This document shows, one piece after another, positions 7,671-14,399 of a DNA stretch of 64,000 nucleotides. A model generated the notes under the pieces. That model did not search any database and was not told the origin of the DNA. It worked only from the letters and a program-made list of their open reading frames with translations. This stretch comes from JAIWNK01 sp964453115 (GTDB lineage Bacteria; Chloroflexota; Anaerolineae; Anaerolineales; Anaerolineaceae). Location: contig CAYVRT010000020.1 in assembly GCA_964453115.1 (NCBI GenBank), positions 1 to 64,000 on the forward strand. The letters are read 5' to 3'. Positions within the stretch are counted from its first letter, which is position 1, and the number at the start of each line of letters is the position of its first letter. The translations under genes were made by a program, and so were the position numbers.

Positions 7671-9008
7671 ATGATAATCATAGAACTTTTATCCAGGGCT
7701 CTCAGTTACTTCTCACTATTCTTGCTTCTATTCACCTTGCTTAAATCCCCCTCTGGGATTCTGGGAGGAGCAATATGGTTACCCAAATTATGGGCAAGTG
7801 CCTGGGCTCCATTTCTGGCTTTAGCAGGTGGGGTGGGGGCAATATTAGGATGGGCCTTTAGAGATACAAGTGTAATATTGGTCGGTGTACTCAGTGTTGC
7901 TCTGGGTGTGCGTCACACAATTATCGTCACCAAATCATACAACAACTTCACACAGGCATTTGGCGATGCGTGGCAAAATCGCATCACGCCAGAATTAAGG
8001 GCGCGCCTATCGTCAAAGCGCTATCGTTTCATCCAACCTGCATCACCCGCAATACCTGGAACGCGAAATGTAAACCTTGGTAAATCTGGCACAACGGATG
8101 AACCCTTGCTTTGCGATATTTGGACACCCCCAACTGGTACGGCCAGAACAGGCCTGGCCATAATTTACCTCCACGGCGGGGCATGGCAAGCGATGGATAA
8201 GGATTTTTTGACACAACCCTTGTTTCGCCGGTTGGCGAGTCAAGGGCATGTAATTATGGATGTTGCCTACTCCCTGACACCCGGAGCCGATTTGAACCGT
8301 ATGCTTGGCGATGTAAAACAAGCAATCGTCTGGATGAAATCTCACGCTGCTGAATACGAAATTGACCCCAACCGAATCGTACTTATGGGGGTATCGGGAG
8401 GAGCGCATTTAGCTTTGTTAGCAGCCTATGCTCCCGATCACCCAGCATTTCAAAGTGTTTTTCCAATGAAGGATATGTCAGTCCGGGCTGTCATTTCAAT
8501 GTTTGGCATTACGGATCTGAGCAGTTTTTTCCAGGAATACGGTCAATCAACTCGCAAGCAACCTGAATATAGTTCACAAATAACAGATGACTTGCTTCCA
8601 CGCATCCACGATAAAACCTGGCTGGATCGGTTCATGACAAGGCGTCGAATCTTTCCATCATATCGCCATGCCAACATGCCCGGCGGTGCTTTATTACTGG
8701 TTTATCTCCTTGGCGGTACACAAAAGGAAATCCCCGAGGTTTATCGGCTTGCTTCGCCTATTACTCATGTAGGAAAACATTGCCCACCCACGCTACAGAT
8801 ATTTGATGAACAGGATTTTATTATCAGCCCATCGCATGGACGCCGTTTACATCAAGCACTCCAAAAAGTTGGAGCAACATCTGTTTACATAGAGATTCCC
8901 GATACGGTTCATAGCTTTGACCAATATTTTGGCGTTTCACGGCGTGTCGCACCGGCGGCACAGTCTGTCACTTATGATATAGAACGCTTCTTGGCTTTGA
9001 TGGTGTAA
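7671..9008 (+). CDS. Membrane-anchored alpha/beta hydrolase (esterase/lipase)
   Basis: 445 aa. About 100 N-terminal residues contain several hydrophobic segments, suggesting a membrane anchor. The catalytic domain has the HGGAW oxyanion motif (YLHGGAWQAMD), a nucleophile elbow GVSGGAHLALLAAY (Ser in GxSxG), a probable acid in IFDEQDFI and a histidine in DTVHSFDQYF. This is the hormone-sensitive-lipase/carboxylesterase type, acting on short acyl esters; the substrate is unknown. Base composition is AT-richer than the core genes of the window. The gene is single, in the same orientation as its neighbours, and is followed by a short GTGTAAC...GTTAGGT sequence, so it may be another cassette. Confidence 0.85.
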   Translation: MIIIELLSRALSYFSLFLLLFTLLKSPSGILGGAIWLPKLWASAWAPFLALAGGVGAILGWAFRDTSVILVGVLSVALGVRHTIIVTKSYNNFTQAFGDAWQNRITPELRARLSSKRYRFIQPASPAIPGTRNVNLGKSGTTDEPLLCDIWTPPTGTARTGLAIIYLHGGAWQAMDKDFLTQPLFRRLASQGHVIMDVAYSLTPGADLNRMLGDVKQAIVWMKSHAAEYEIDPNRIVLMGVSGGAHLALLAAYAPDHPAFQSVFPMKDMSVRAVISMFGITDLSSFFQEYGQSTRKQPEYSSQITDDLLPRIHDKTWLDRFMTRRRIFPSYRHANMPGGALLLVYLLGGTQKEIPEVYRLASPITHVGKHCPPTLQIFDEQDFIISPSHGRRLHQALQKVGATSVYIEIPDTVHSFDQYFGVSRRVAPAAQSVTYDIERFLALMV

Positions 9009-9026
9009 CAAATTGAGCCGTTAGGT
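9003..9026 (+). other. Short attC-like remnant
   Basis: GTGTAAC at the hydrolase stop codon and GTTAGGT at 9020-9026 are separated by only 10 nt (AAATTGAGCC). GTTAGGT matches the integron core GTTRRRY exactly; the left element is imperfect. It could be a collapsed attC site or a coincidence. Confidence 0.35.
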
Positions 9027-9151
9027 GAAGCATTTCGCGATAGCCCGACCTGTCACAGCTGAAAAGCAAGGCGGATCAGCAAGGACGCTTTACACTGAAG
9101 TCAATCTGGACAGCATGGCAGGACTGGGAGTCTGGGCAGAAAAAAGCGCCA

Positions 9152-9173
9152 ACACGCGCCCCCAATGCATCCG
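9152..9173. repeat. Dispersed intergenic repeat (CGCGCCCCCAAT family), copy 1
   Basis: ACACGCGCCCCCAATGCATC recurs with small changes at 12058-12076 and 24503-24522. Here the hairpin half of the element is missing. Confidence 0.6.
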
Positions 9174-9197
9174 GGACGTTCGGACGAGACATCCGCA

Positions 9198-9227
9198 CCC
9201 CGCCCCCTTCCGGGCAACTTTACAGAG
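9198..9227 (+). repeat. 30-nt dispersed repeat, copy 2
   Basis: Identical to 385-414. It is followed 11 nt later by a TATAAT box, so the element may deliver part of a promoter to the gene behind it. Confidence 0.8.
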
Positions 9228-9238
9228 GGCTTTCGGGG

Positions 9239-9244
9239 TATAAT
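9239..9244 (+). promoter_or_regulatory. -10 box before the phosphoribosyltransferase gene
   Basis: A perfect TATAAT (9239-9244), 24 nt before the ATG at 9268. No good -35 box lies at 16-18 nt, so promoter strength is uncertain. Confidence 0.45.
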
Positions 9245-9267
9245 TGACTTTACGAGAGATCGGTATC

Positions 9268-9789
9268 ATGAAAGAGTATTTACAACTTATTGACACACTC
9301 ACTCCAGGAATACGTTGCGACGTTACTCCGCTATTTGCAAACCCGGTTGCATTTACACAATTAGTAACAGACCTTTCAGCCCCGTTTATTTCAACACCGA
9401 TTGACTATGTCGCAGGCATAGACGCTTTAGGTTTCATACTCGGCACGGCCATCGCAATGCACCTTCAGAAAGGTTTCATCCCGATTCGCAAAGAAGGCAA
9501 ACTGCCCGTTGATACCGTCAAAAAAGAGTTTATAGACTATTCAGGAAGTCGCAAAACACTCGAACTGCGAAAAGGACTTATCCGAGAATTTGCTAAAATA
9601 TTGATTATTGACGAATGGATTGAAACTGGTGCTCAAATGCAAGCGGCGATTGAATTAATTGAAGAAGAAAAAGGTATCATTGCTGGAATCGCCACAATTA
9701 ACATAGACACAAATCCAATTCCTCAACTTTTGCAAGAAAAATATAAATGCCATGCTGTTTGGTTTGATATGCAGGAAAAGATAAAGTAG
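9268..9789 (+). CDS. Phosphoribosyltransferase-family protein (adenine PRT-like)
   Basis: 173 aa. The PRPP-binding motif appears as KILIIDEWIETGAQ, corresponding to the V-V-D-D-x-x-x-T-G-G loop of type I phosphoribosyltransferases, and the earlier YVAGIDALGFILGTAIA matches the adenine-PRT-type PPi loop (AGIDARGFxxG). Such enzymes transfer ribose-5-phosphate from PRPP to a base, or act as regulators. The usual second acidic residue of the DD pair is Glu here (IDEW), an acceptable variant. The ATG start is preferred over the in-frame TTG at 9244, which overlaps the -10 box. Single gene flanked by repeats; probably accessory rather than the housekeeping apt. Confidence 0.75.
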   Translation: MKEYLQLIDTLTPGIRCDVTPLFANPVAFTQLVTDLSAPFISTPIDYVAGIDALGFILGTAIAMHLQKGFIPIRKEGKLPVDTVKKEFIDYSGSRKTLELRKGLIREFAKILIIDEWIETGAQMQAAIELIEEEKGIIAGIATINIDTNPIPQLLQEKYKCHAVWFDMQEKIK

Positions 9790-9821
9790 CCTTCCCGCCC
9801 TTGCCGGGAGCGCATCCTCGC

Positions 9822-9850
9822 TTGACGTTCGGCCTGCAATCGTGTATCAT
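9822..9850 (+). promoter_or_regulatory. Promoter of the GNAT gene, within a repeated 28-nt element
   Basis: TTGACG (9822-9827), 17-nt spacer, TATCAT (9845-9850). The block 9825-9852 recurs with one mismatch at 11182-11209, where it again stands before a gene. Confidence 0.65.
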
Positions 9851-9900
9851 TTTGCGGCTAACACCAACCATTGGGGATCTGACTTCCCCAAAATTTAGCC

Positions 9901-10380
9901 ATGTGTAACCATGTAACTTTACGCCCCCTCGAGTCATTAAGCGATACCGAGATTGATGTTTTGGTCTCGATATTGAACAATGATTATGATTTACAAAAGT
10001 GGCTTTATCAAGGCGAAACAACTATCCGTAAATTGACGAGAGATGAATTTATACAAACCGGACGGGAATGGGCTCTCAAGAAAAAAGCGAAAGTTTATTG
10101 CATATTCACCGATACGCCCATAGGACAAATTTCGATTAGCCAGATTACGAGCGATGGTTATGCCCAAATTGGCTATTGGATAACCAGCCGCGAATGGCGA
10201 AAAGGATATGGAACAAAAGCCTTTGAATTCGCGATTCAAAAAGCCAGGGAATTGGGCATTAGAGAAATTAGCGCAACGATCGAAAAACACAATGCCGCAT
10301 CTTTGGCCCTTTGGCAAAAATACCCCCATATTCAAATTATGATTGAGGAAAACAGAGTGCAGGTACGGCTCAAAATCTAA
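9901..10380 (+). CDS. GNAT family N-acetyltransferase
   Basis: 159 aa. IGYWITSREWRKGYGTKAFEFAI contains the acetyl-CoA pyrophosphate loop (RxxGxG/A as RKGYGT), and the following LGIREISATIEKHNAASLALWQKY is the usual GNAT beta5/alpha4 region with the N-x-x-S-x-x-L-x-x-K signature. It would transfer an acetyl group to an amine; the substrate cannot be told. No signal peptide. It is AT-rich, has its own promoter, and is followed by the best attC-like site of the window, as expected for an integron cassette. GNAT proteins are common cassette cargo. The ATG lacks a strong Shine-Dalgarno. Confidence 0.85.
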   Translation: MCNHVTLRPLESLSDTEIDVLVSILNNDYDLQKWLYQGETTIRKLTRDEFIQTGREWALKKKAKVYCIFTDTPIGQISISQITSDGYAQIGYWITSREWRKGYGTKAFEFAIQKARELGIREISATIEKHNAASLALWQKYPHIQIMIEENRVQVRLKI

Positions 10381-10431
10381 AACTTGTATTTTGCAGGTCT
10401 TTATGCCACAATCAAACAAATTGCTTGTGTA

Positions 10432-10552
10432 GTTTAACAATTCAGGCAGGCTTGTTCGTCGCGGAGGATCGCACCCGTCTCGAATGCAAATCTGCTACCC
10501 CAATCCTGCACCTCAAACCCCTCCGCTGCACCCCGAACCCCAACCGTTGGGC
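10432..10552 (+). other. attC-like recombination site (integron cassette end)
   Basis: GTTTAAC (10432-10438) fits R'' (RYYYAAC) and GTTGGGC (10546-10552) fits R' (GTTRRRY) exactly. The ~121-nt spacing is within the range of attC sites. Internal complementarity (GTTCG 10454-10458 with CGAAC 10534-10538; GCGGAGG 10461-10467 with CCTCCGC 10520-10526) lets the strand fold as attC sites do. It lies directly after the GNAT gene and before the next ORF. Confidence 0.6.
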
Positions 10553-10585
10553 CACCATTCTCAAAACAATCAAGGTTTTCCCCAA

Positions 10586-11020
10586 ATGATGATTTCTGTC
10601 AAACAGATCGCTCTGGCACAAGTGCCAGAGCAGAAAAACAAACCCGGCATCTACTGGATTGAATTTGAATCGGCACAAACATCAGGGCCCGCCCTACTGC
10701 ATTCCGAGCGGCAGCCAAACGAACTGCTCGGACGCAACATTCACGTTGAATTCAGCTACAACAGCATCAAAGACTTCCAGATATTGAAAGAGAAACATCC
10801 GCCTCATTCAAGCTGCCTTACGCATCTTGCCACAGCGTGTGATTACGAAGTTACCGGGCAGGTAGTCGTTCCATGCGACGAAGTGTTTTATGTTGCTATC
10901 ATGCCAGGCCAAGGCTCGTTCTGTATAAGCCTGAATGAAATCGGTCATCTGACCGTTCGTACAAACGATTGGGTCAACTTTAAGCTGCAAGGCCTGGAAT
11001 TGTGGGATGTGCAAATCTGA
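10586..11020 (+). CDS. Hypothetical protein, cassette-borne
   Basis: 144 aa, starting at one of two adjacent ATGs (10586 or 10589) just after the attC-like site. An in-frame ATG at 10484 would lie inside that site and is rejected. The protein is soluble and beta-rich, with no signal peptide; notable stretches are GIYWIEFESA, CDEVFYVAIMPGQGSF and VNFKLQGLELWD. I do not recognise a family. A 50-aa ORF overlaps its 3' end in another frame, so it could be a two-gene cassette or one protein with a frameshifted C-terminus. Confidence 0.65.
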   Translation: MMISVKQIALAQVPEQKNKPGIYWIEFESAQTSGPALLHSERQPNELLGRNIHVEFSYNSIKDFQILKEKHPPHSSCLTHLATACDYEVTGQVVVPCDEVFYVAIMPGQGSFCISLNEIGHLTVRTNDWVNFKLQGLELWDVQI

Positions 11021-11159
11021 TGACAAAGCCCTCTCACAATCAAAGCAAGGCCATCGTCTTTACGTCACCGGTTACCATGAAATCCCGCCACCGGATGACG
11101 GAATAACAGGGTGGCTCATCCCCATCTCAGACAACTCGTTCAATTTTTTAGGGGAATGA
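11007..11159 (+). CDS. Small overlapping ORF (50 aa), unknown
   Basis: The ATG lies 14 nt inside the upstream gene, in the +1 frame. The peptide reads MCKSDDKALSQSKQGHRLYV..., then contains GYHEIPPPDDGITGWLIPIS and ends SFNFLGE. The composition is protein-like rather than random. It may be a translationally coupled small protein, or the displaced C-terminus of the upstream gene after a frameshift. Confidence 0.4.
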   Translation: MCKSDDKALSQSKQGHRLYVTGYHEIPPPDDGITGWLIPISDNSFNFLGE

Positions 11160-11178
11160 GAAAAGCCGAAACCGTCGC

Positions 11179-11207
11179 TTCACGTTCCGCCTGCAATCGT
11201 GTATCAT
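11179..11207 (+). promoter_or_regulatory. Promoter-like element, second copy of the 28-nt repeat
   Basis: TTCACG (11179-11184), 17-nt spacer, TATCAT (11202-11207). The block 11182-11209 matches 9825-9852 with a single mismatch. It probably serves the lipoprotein gene starting at 11347. Confidence 0.5.
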
Positions 11208-11346
11208 TTCCCCGGGAGTCATGGTTATCCTCTTTTGGTTCGCTTACCCGTCCTCTCTTTTCCACAATTCGTCTACCACCGCATTACCGCTAACGCTTTT
11301 CGTTCAGCGCATCATTGTAAAATCAAAACATCAAGGAGATAAGATC

Positions 11347-11991
11347 ATGAAAAAATCAATTCAGCCCCTCTTGCTTGCGTTTGTTGTACTGACGGTTTTA
11401 TTGAGTGGGTGCGCCCCTAAACCCTGGGTAGCCGTTGAAAGCATCGTCATGAGGGAAGAAAGCCCCATAGAGCAACAAAATGTATCTGACCAATGGCAAG
11501 GTGCCTTGTTAGCAGAAAACCTGAAATTTTCTAGCGATTTTGAAATGAAGTTATATATCCAATCCGTGGGAAAAACCCACATCGGCTTAACCCACACAGA
11601 AGGAGCAGGGGAGCCTTGGTGGAAAGACACAAAACGAATGGAGCTTATCTGCTCTGACGGCAAATTGGTCGTCTGGCTTCGTGACGGCACTTCAGAAGAC
11701 CCCGTATACGCCGAAGAACTCTCCATGCCAGTCAACGGCTTTGAAACCAGCTGTGAAATCACAGTAAAATTCGACCAATCGGCAACCAAAATTCAATTTC
11801 TCCAAAACGACAAACCTATTCTCGTGCTCACTCCAGAAGAAATTGGAAATTTTCAAGGCGGATTATTTCCCGATGGGAACATTCTCAAAGTTGATACAGG
11901 ACTTCCTCCCATCAATGCGGGCAATGAAAGCGTCGAAATTCCAAGCTTCAAACTGATCGAGTTGATTTTTTCCATTCCACCGAGCAAGTAA
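11347..11991 (+). CDS. Predicted lipoprotein of unknown function
   Basis: 214 aa. MKKSIQPLLLAFVVLTVLLSGCAP is a clear lipoprotein signal peptide with lipobox LSGC, placing the protein on the outer face of the cytoplasmic membrane. The mature part looks like a jelly-roll/LamG-type beta sandwich (LAENLKFSSDFEMKLYIQ, MELICSDGKLVVWLRD, ITVKFDQSATKIQFLQND), but no family is named with confidence. AAGGAGAT precedes the ATG with good spacing. Longer in-frame starts upstream would spoil the signal peptide. Last but one of the plus-strand accessory genes. Confidence 0.75.
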   Translation: MKKSIQPLLLAFVVLTVLLSGCAPKPWVAVESIVMREESPIEQQNVSDQWQGALLAENLKFSSDFEMKLYIQSVGKTHIGLTHTEGAGEPWWKDTKRMELICSDGKLVVWLRDGTSEDPVYAEELSMPVNGFETSCEITVKFDQSATKIQFLQNDKPILVLTPEEIGNFQGGLFPDGNILKVDTGLPPINAGNESVEIPSFKLIELIFSIPPSK

Positions 11992-12042
11992 AACCAGACT
12001 TGCATATTGAAACTCGGGCCGCCACCCCAATGCATCCGGACC

Positions 12043-12076
12043 GCATCCGTCCCGGATGCAGACACGCGCCCCCAAT
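12043..12076. repeat. Dispersed hairpin repeat (CGCGCCCCCAAT family), copy 2
   Basis: GCATCCG (12043-12049) and CGGATGC (12053-12059) form a 7-bp hairpin with a 3-nt loop, followed by GCAGACACGCGCCCCCAAT. Copy 3 (24482-24522) has the same hairpin-plus-tail plan. A partial tail-like stretch also occurs just upstream at 12022-12040. Confidence 0.65.
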
Positions 12077-12100
12077 CCTGTAAGCCAAACAGGGTATAAT
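12077..12100 (+). promoter_or_regulatory. -10 box with adjacent palindrome
   Basis: TATAAT at 12095-12100 is directly preceded by the inverted repeat CCTGT (12077-12081) / ACAGG (12089-12093). This could be an operator for the 12129 gene. No good -35 box is visible. Confidence 0.4.
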
Positions 12101-12128
12101 TCAAACTAGAACGGAGGTCAAAATTCAA

Positions 12129-12665
12129 ATGTCATTTTTCAAAAGCATCGTTAATTGGTTCGAATATGGGTCCGCCAAGTTGGTGACAGATTTCGGAAGA
12201 ATATATTCGGCAAAACTGGGAGATGAAACTTTCACCGTTGATGCGAAACTCATGCAAGAAGGTGAGTTATGGGCATTAAGGTTGGATTTTCGACGACAAT
12301 GGGGAAACACCGGCAACCGAGAAGTTGTGGATTGTTACTTCAAGAAATTGAAAGACATAAAAAAACCATTTCATGAGTTGGTAAACGATGTGAATGCAAA
12401 GGTGATCGAAACGAATATTGCCAGTGGATTGGCAACCAAAATGCTGACGGGCGTTTCTGCCGGAGAAATTCTTCGGGGTTATGGTCGCATAGACAATCAT
12501 CCTAAGAATGATTCTCGATTTCACACAGAGCTTTTCTTGTCGAAAAAGGCTTCTCAATATTGGCTTCTTTTATCTGTCGGAAGAGGCTCTGTTGAGTGGA
12601 GCAAGTGGCCTGTTGACGCGGCAAAAGCCATTGATCAATTGCTGGAGCAGATAAAAACCCCATAG
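12129..12665 (+). CDS. Hypothetical protein
   Basis: 178 aa with GGAGG 12 nt before the ATG. It is soluble and mixed alpha/beta, with no signal peptide or membrane segment. The N-terminus (FFKSIVNWFEYGSAKLVTDFG) is amphipathic; the rest alternates strands (ETFTVDAKLMQEGELWALRLDFRRQW) and helices (DCYFKKLKDIKKPFHELVND). I do not recognise the family. It closes the AT-rich block; the next gene is GC-rich. Confidence 0.7.
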   Translation: MSFFKSIVNWFEYGSAKLVTDFGRIYSAKLGDETFTVDAKLMQEGELWALRLDFRRQWGNTGNREVVDCYFKKLKDIKKPFHELVNDVNAKVIETNIASGLATKMLTGVSAGEILRGYGRIDNHPKNDSRFHTELFLSKKASQYWLLLSVGRGSVEWSKWPVDAAKAIDQLLEQIKTP

Positions 12666-12701
12666 TTTCTAAAAATTCCACCAACTTCCCTCCAAATCCT
12701 G

Positions 12702-12707
12702 TATAAT
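12702..12707 (+). promoter_or_regulatory. -10 box before the SGNH-like gene
   Basis: TATAAT in CCTGTATAATTGTATAAAC, about 80 nt upstream of the ATG at 12789. It lies at the transition from AT-rich accessory DNA to GC-rich DNA. Confidence 0.4.
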
Positions 12708-12788
12708 TGTATAAACAACCGGCTTCCCGCACCGCACGCGCCGCCGGGCGCGGTCTGTTTCCCTCCTTTCTTTCACCCGGAGCCCCCC

Positions 12789-14399
12789 ATGAAACAGCCC
12801 CTTTTGGCATGGTTTTTGATCTGTACCTTGCTCATTGCCGCTGCCCCGCACCAACAATCGTTTGACCCCTCCCCCCCTGCCACAACCGTCAAATTAATTT
12901 TCATCCATCACTCAACCGGCGAAAACTGGCTCACCGATGGATATGGCAACCTGGGACAAGCACTGAACGAGAACAACTACTTCGTCAGTGACACCAATTA
13001 TGGCTGGGGGCCCAATTCCATCGGCGACCGCACCGATATTCCCAACTGGACCGAATGGTTCCGCAGCAGCGATACGCCCATCTACATGCAAGCGCTCTTC
13101 AACGAGACCGAGCAGCACGCCAACTACACCCGCACCCTGCCCGACCCCGGCGGCGAGAATGAAATCATTCTCTTCAAGTCTTGCTTCCCCAACTCGGCCC
13201 TCAGCGGCAGCCCCAACGACCCGCCCGGCAGCAATGAGGAGCTTTCGGTCAGTGGCGCCAAATATGTCTACAACCAGATTTTGCCCTATTTTGCCTCGCG
13301 GCCCGACAAATTATTCATCGTCATCACCGCCCCCCCACTCTCCGACCCAACCGATTCCGCCAATGCCCGGGCCTTCAACGATTGGCTGGTCAACAACTGG
13401 CTCTCTGAAAACAACTATCAGCTAAACAATGTCGCCGTGTTCGATTTCTACAACATCCTCACCGACCCGAATGCCCATCACCGCTTTCAGGATGGGCGAA
13501 TTGAACATCTGCGCGGCAGCCGCAACACGCTCTACTACCCCTCCGGCGATGACCACCCCTCCGAGGCCGGCAGCCGCAAGGCAACCGAGGAATTCGTGCC
13601 GCTGCTCAACGTCCTCTATCACCGTTGGAAGGAAAGCACCCCCTTGCAGCCCACCCTGCCAGCACCGCCAACCGCCGCCCAGCCCGCGCCCCTGCCAACC
13701 AGCGCACCACCCGGCAGCCCTCTGCTGGATGATTTTGAGCAGTTTCCACAGCCCGGCACAGGTGGCTGGCAAACCTTTTGGGATCAGGCCACCGCCACGC
13801 GCCTCAGCTGCGCCCCCTCTACCCACCAGGCCCGGCAAGGCGCACAGGCGCTGCAACTCGATTTTGACCTGCCGCCCAACACCTGGGCCACCTGCGCCAC
13901 CTGGTATGACACCCCGCAAGATTGGAGCCACGCCGCCGGACTGACCCTGGCCCTCTCCGCCGCCCAACCTGGCGAGCGCCTGGATGTGGAAATTTATGCC
14001 GGCAGCCCCAACGAAACTCAAGAAACCTACCTGGCCGCTGTGACAGTCGCAGAAGAATGGACGACCATCTTCCTGCCCTGGAGCGACTTTCAACGCGTGG
14101 CCTGGGAAGAAAACGCTGGCGCACCTTTTGCCAAACCCAACCAGGTGCTTGGTCTGGCCTTTGGGCTGAACAGTGATGGCGCAAGTGCCCATCGCAGCGG
14201 CCAAATTTGGGTAGATGAACTGGCGCTTGCCAGCCCGACAGCTCCCCCCACCCAGGCAGCCGCCCAGGCCACCCAACCGCCCATCAACCCGCCGCCCCTC
14301 AACACCCCATCCAGCCCCCAAAGCGGGCTGCCCTGCGCCTCTGCCCTGCTGCCGCTTTCGGCCCTGTTGGCGTTAGCCTGCTGGCGGATAGGACGATGA
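12789..14399 (+). CDS. Exported SGNH-like hydrolase with C-terminal carbohydrate-binding-like domain
   Basis: 536 aa. An N-terminal signal peptide (FLICTLLIAAAP) leads into IFIHHSTGENWLTDGYGNLG, a Ser-containing block I of a SGNH-like esterase fold. GDDHPSEAG (~residues 253-261) fits the D-x-x-H block V region. A Pro/Ala linker (~280-315) precedes a beta-sandwich domain (LLDDFEQFPQPGTGGWQTFW to SGQIWVDELAL) resembling CBM11-like binding modules. The C-terminus has another Pro-rich linker, a hydrophobic segment (LLPLSALLALACW) and a basic tail, like a wall or membrane anchor. It overlaps the next gene by 4 nt. Role inferred: surface esterase acting on polysaccharide or cell envelope. Confidence 0.7.
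   Translation: MKQPLLAWFLICTLLIAAAPHQQSFDPSPPATTVKLIFIHHSTGENWLTDGYGNLGQALNENNYFVSDTNYGWGPNSIGDRTDIPNWTEWFRSSDTPIYMQALFNETEQHANYTRTLPDPGGENEIILFKSCFPNSALSGSPNDPPGSNEELSVSGAKYVYNQILPYFASRPDKLFIVITAPPLSDPTDSANARAFNDWLVNNWLSENNYQLNNVAVFDFYNILTDPNAHHRFQDGRIEHLRGSRNTLYYPSGDDHPSEAGSRKATEEFVPLLNVLYHRWKESTPLQPTLPAPPTAAQPAPLPTSAPPGSPLLDDFEQFPQPGTGGWQTFWDQATATRLSCAPSTHQARQGAQALQLDFDLPPNTWATCATWYDTPQDWSHAAGLTLALSAAQPGERLDVEIYAGSPNETQETYLAAVTVAEEWTTIFLPWSDFQRVAWEENAGAPFAKPNQVLGLAFGLNSDGASAHRSGQIWVDELALASPTAPPTQAAAQATQPPINPPPLNTPSSPQSGLPCASALLPLSALLALACWRIGR

Noticed and set aside
7001..12700. Possible CRISPR array suggested by recurring intergenic elements
   Set aside because: The repeats are few, irregularly spaced, of different kinds, and separated by genes; no cas genes are present.
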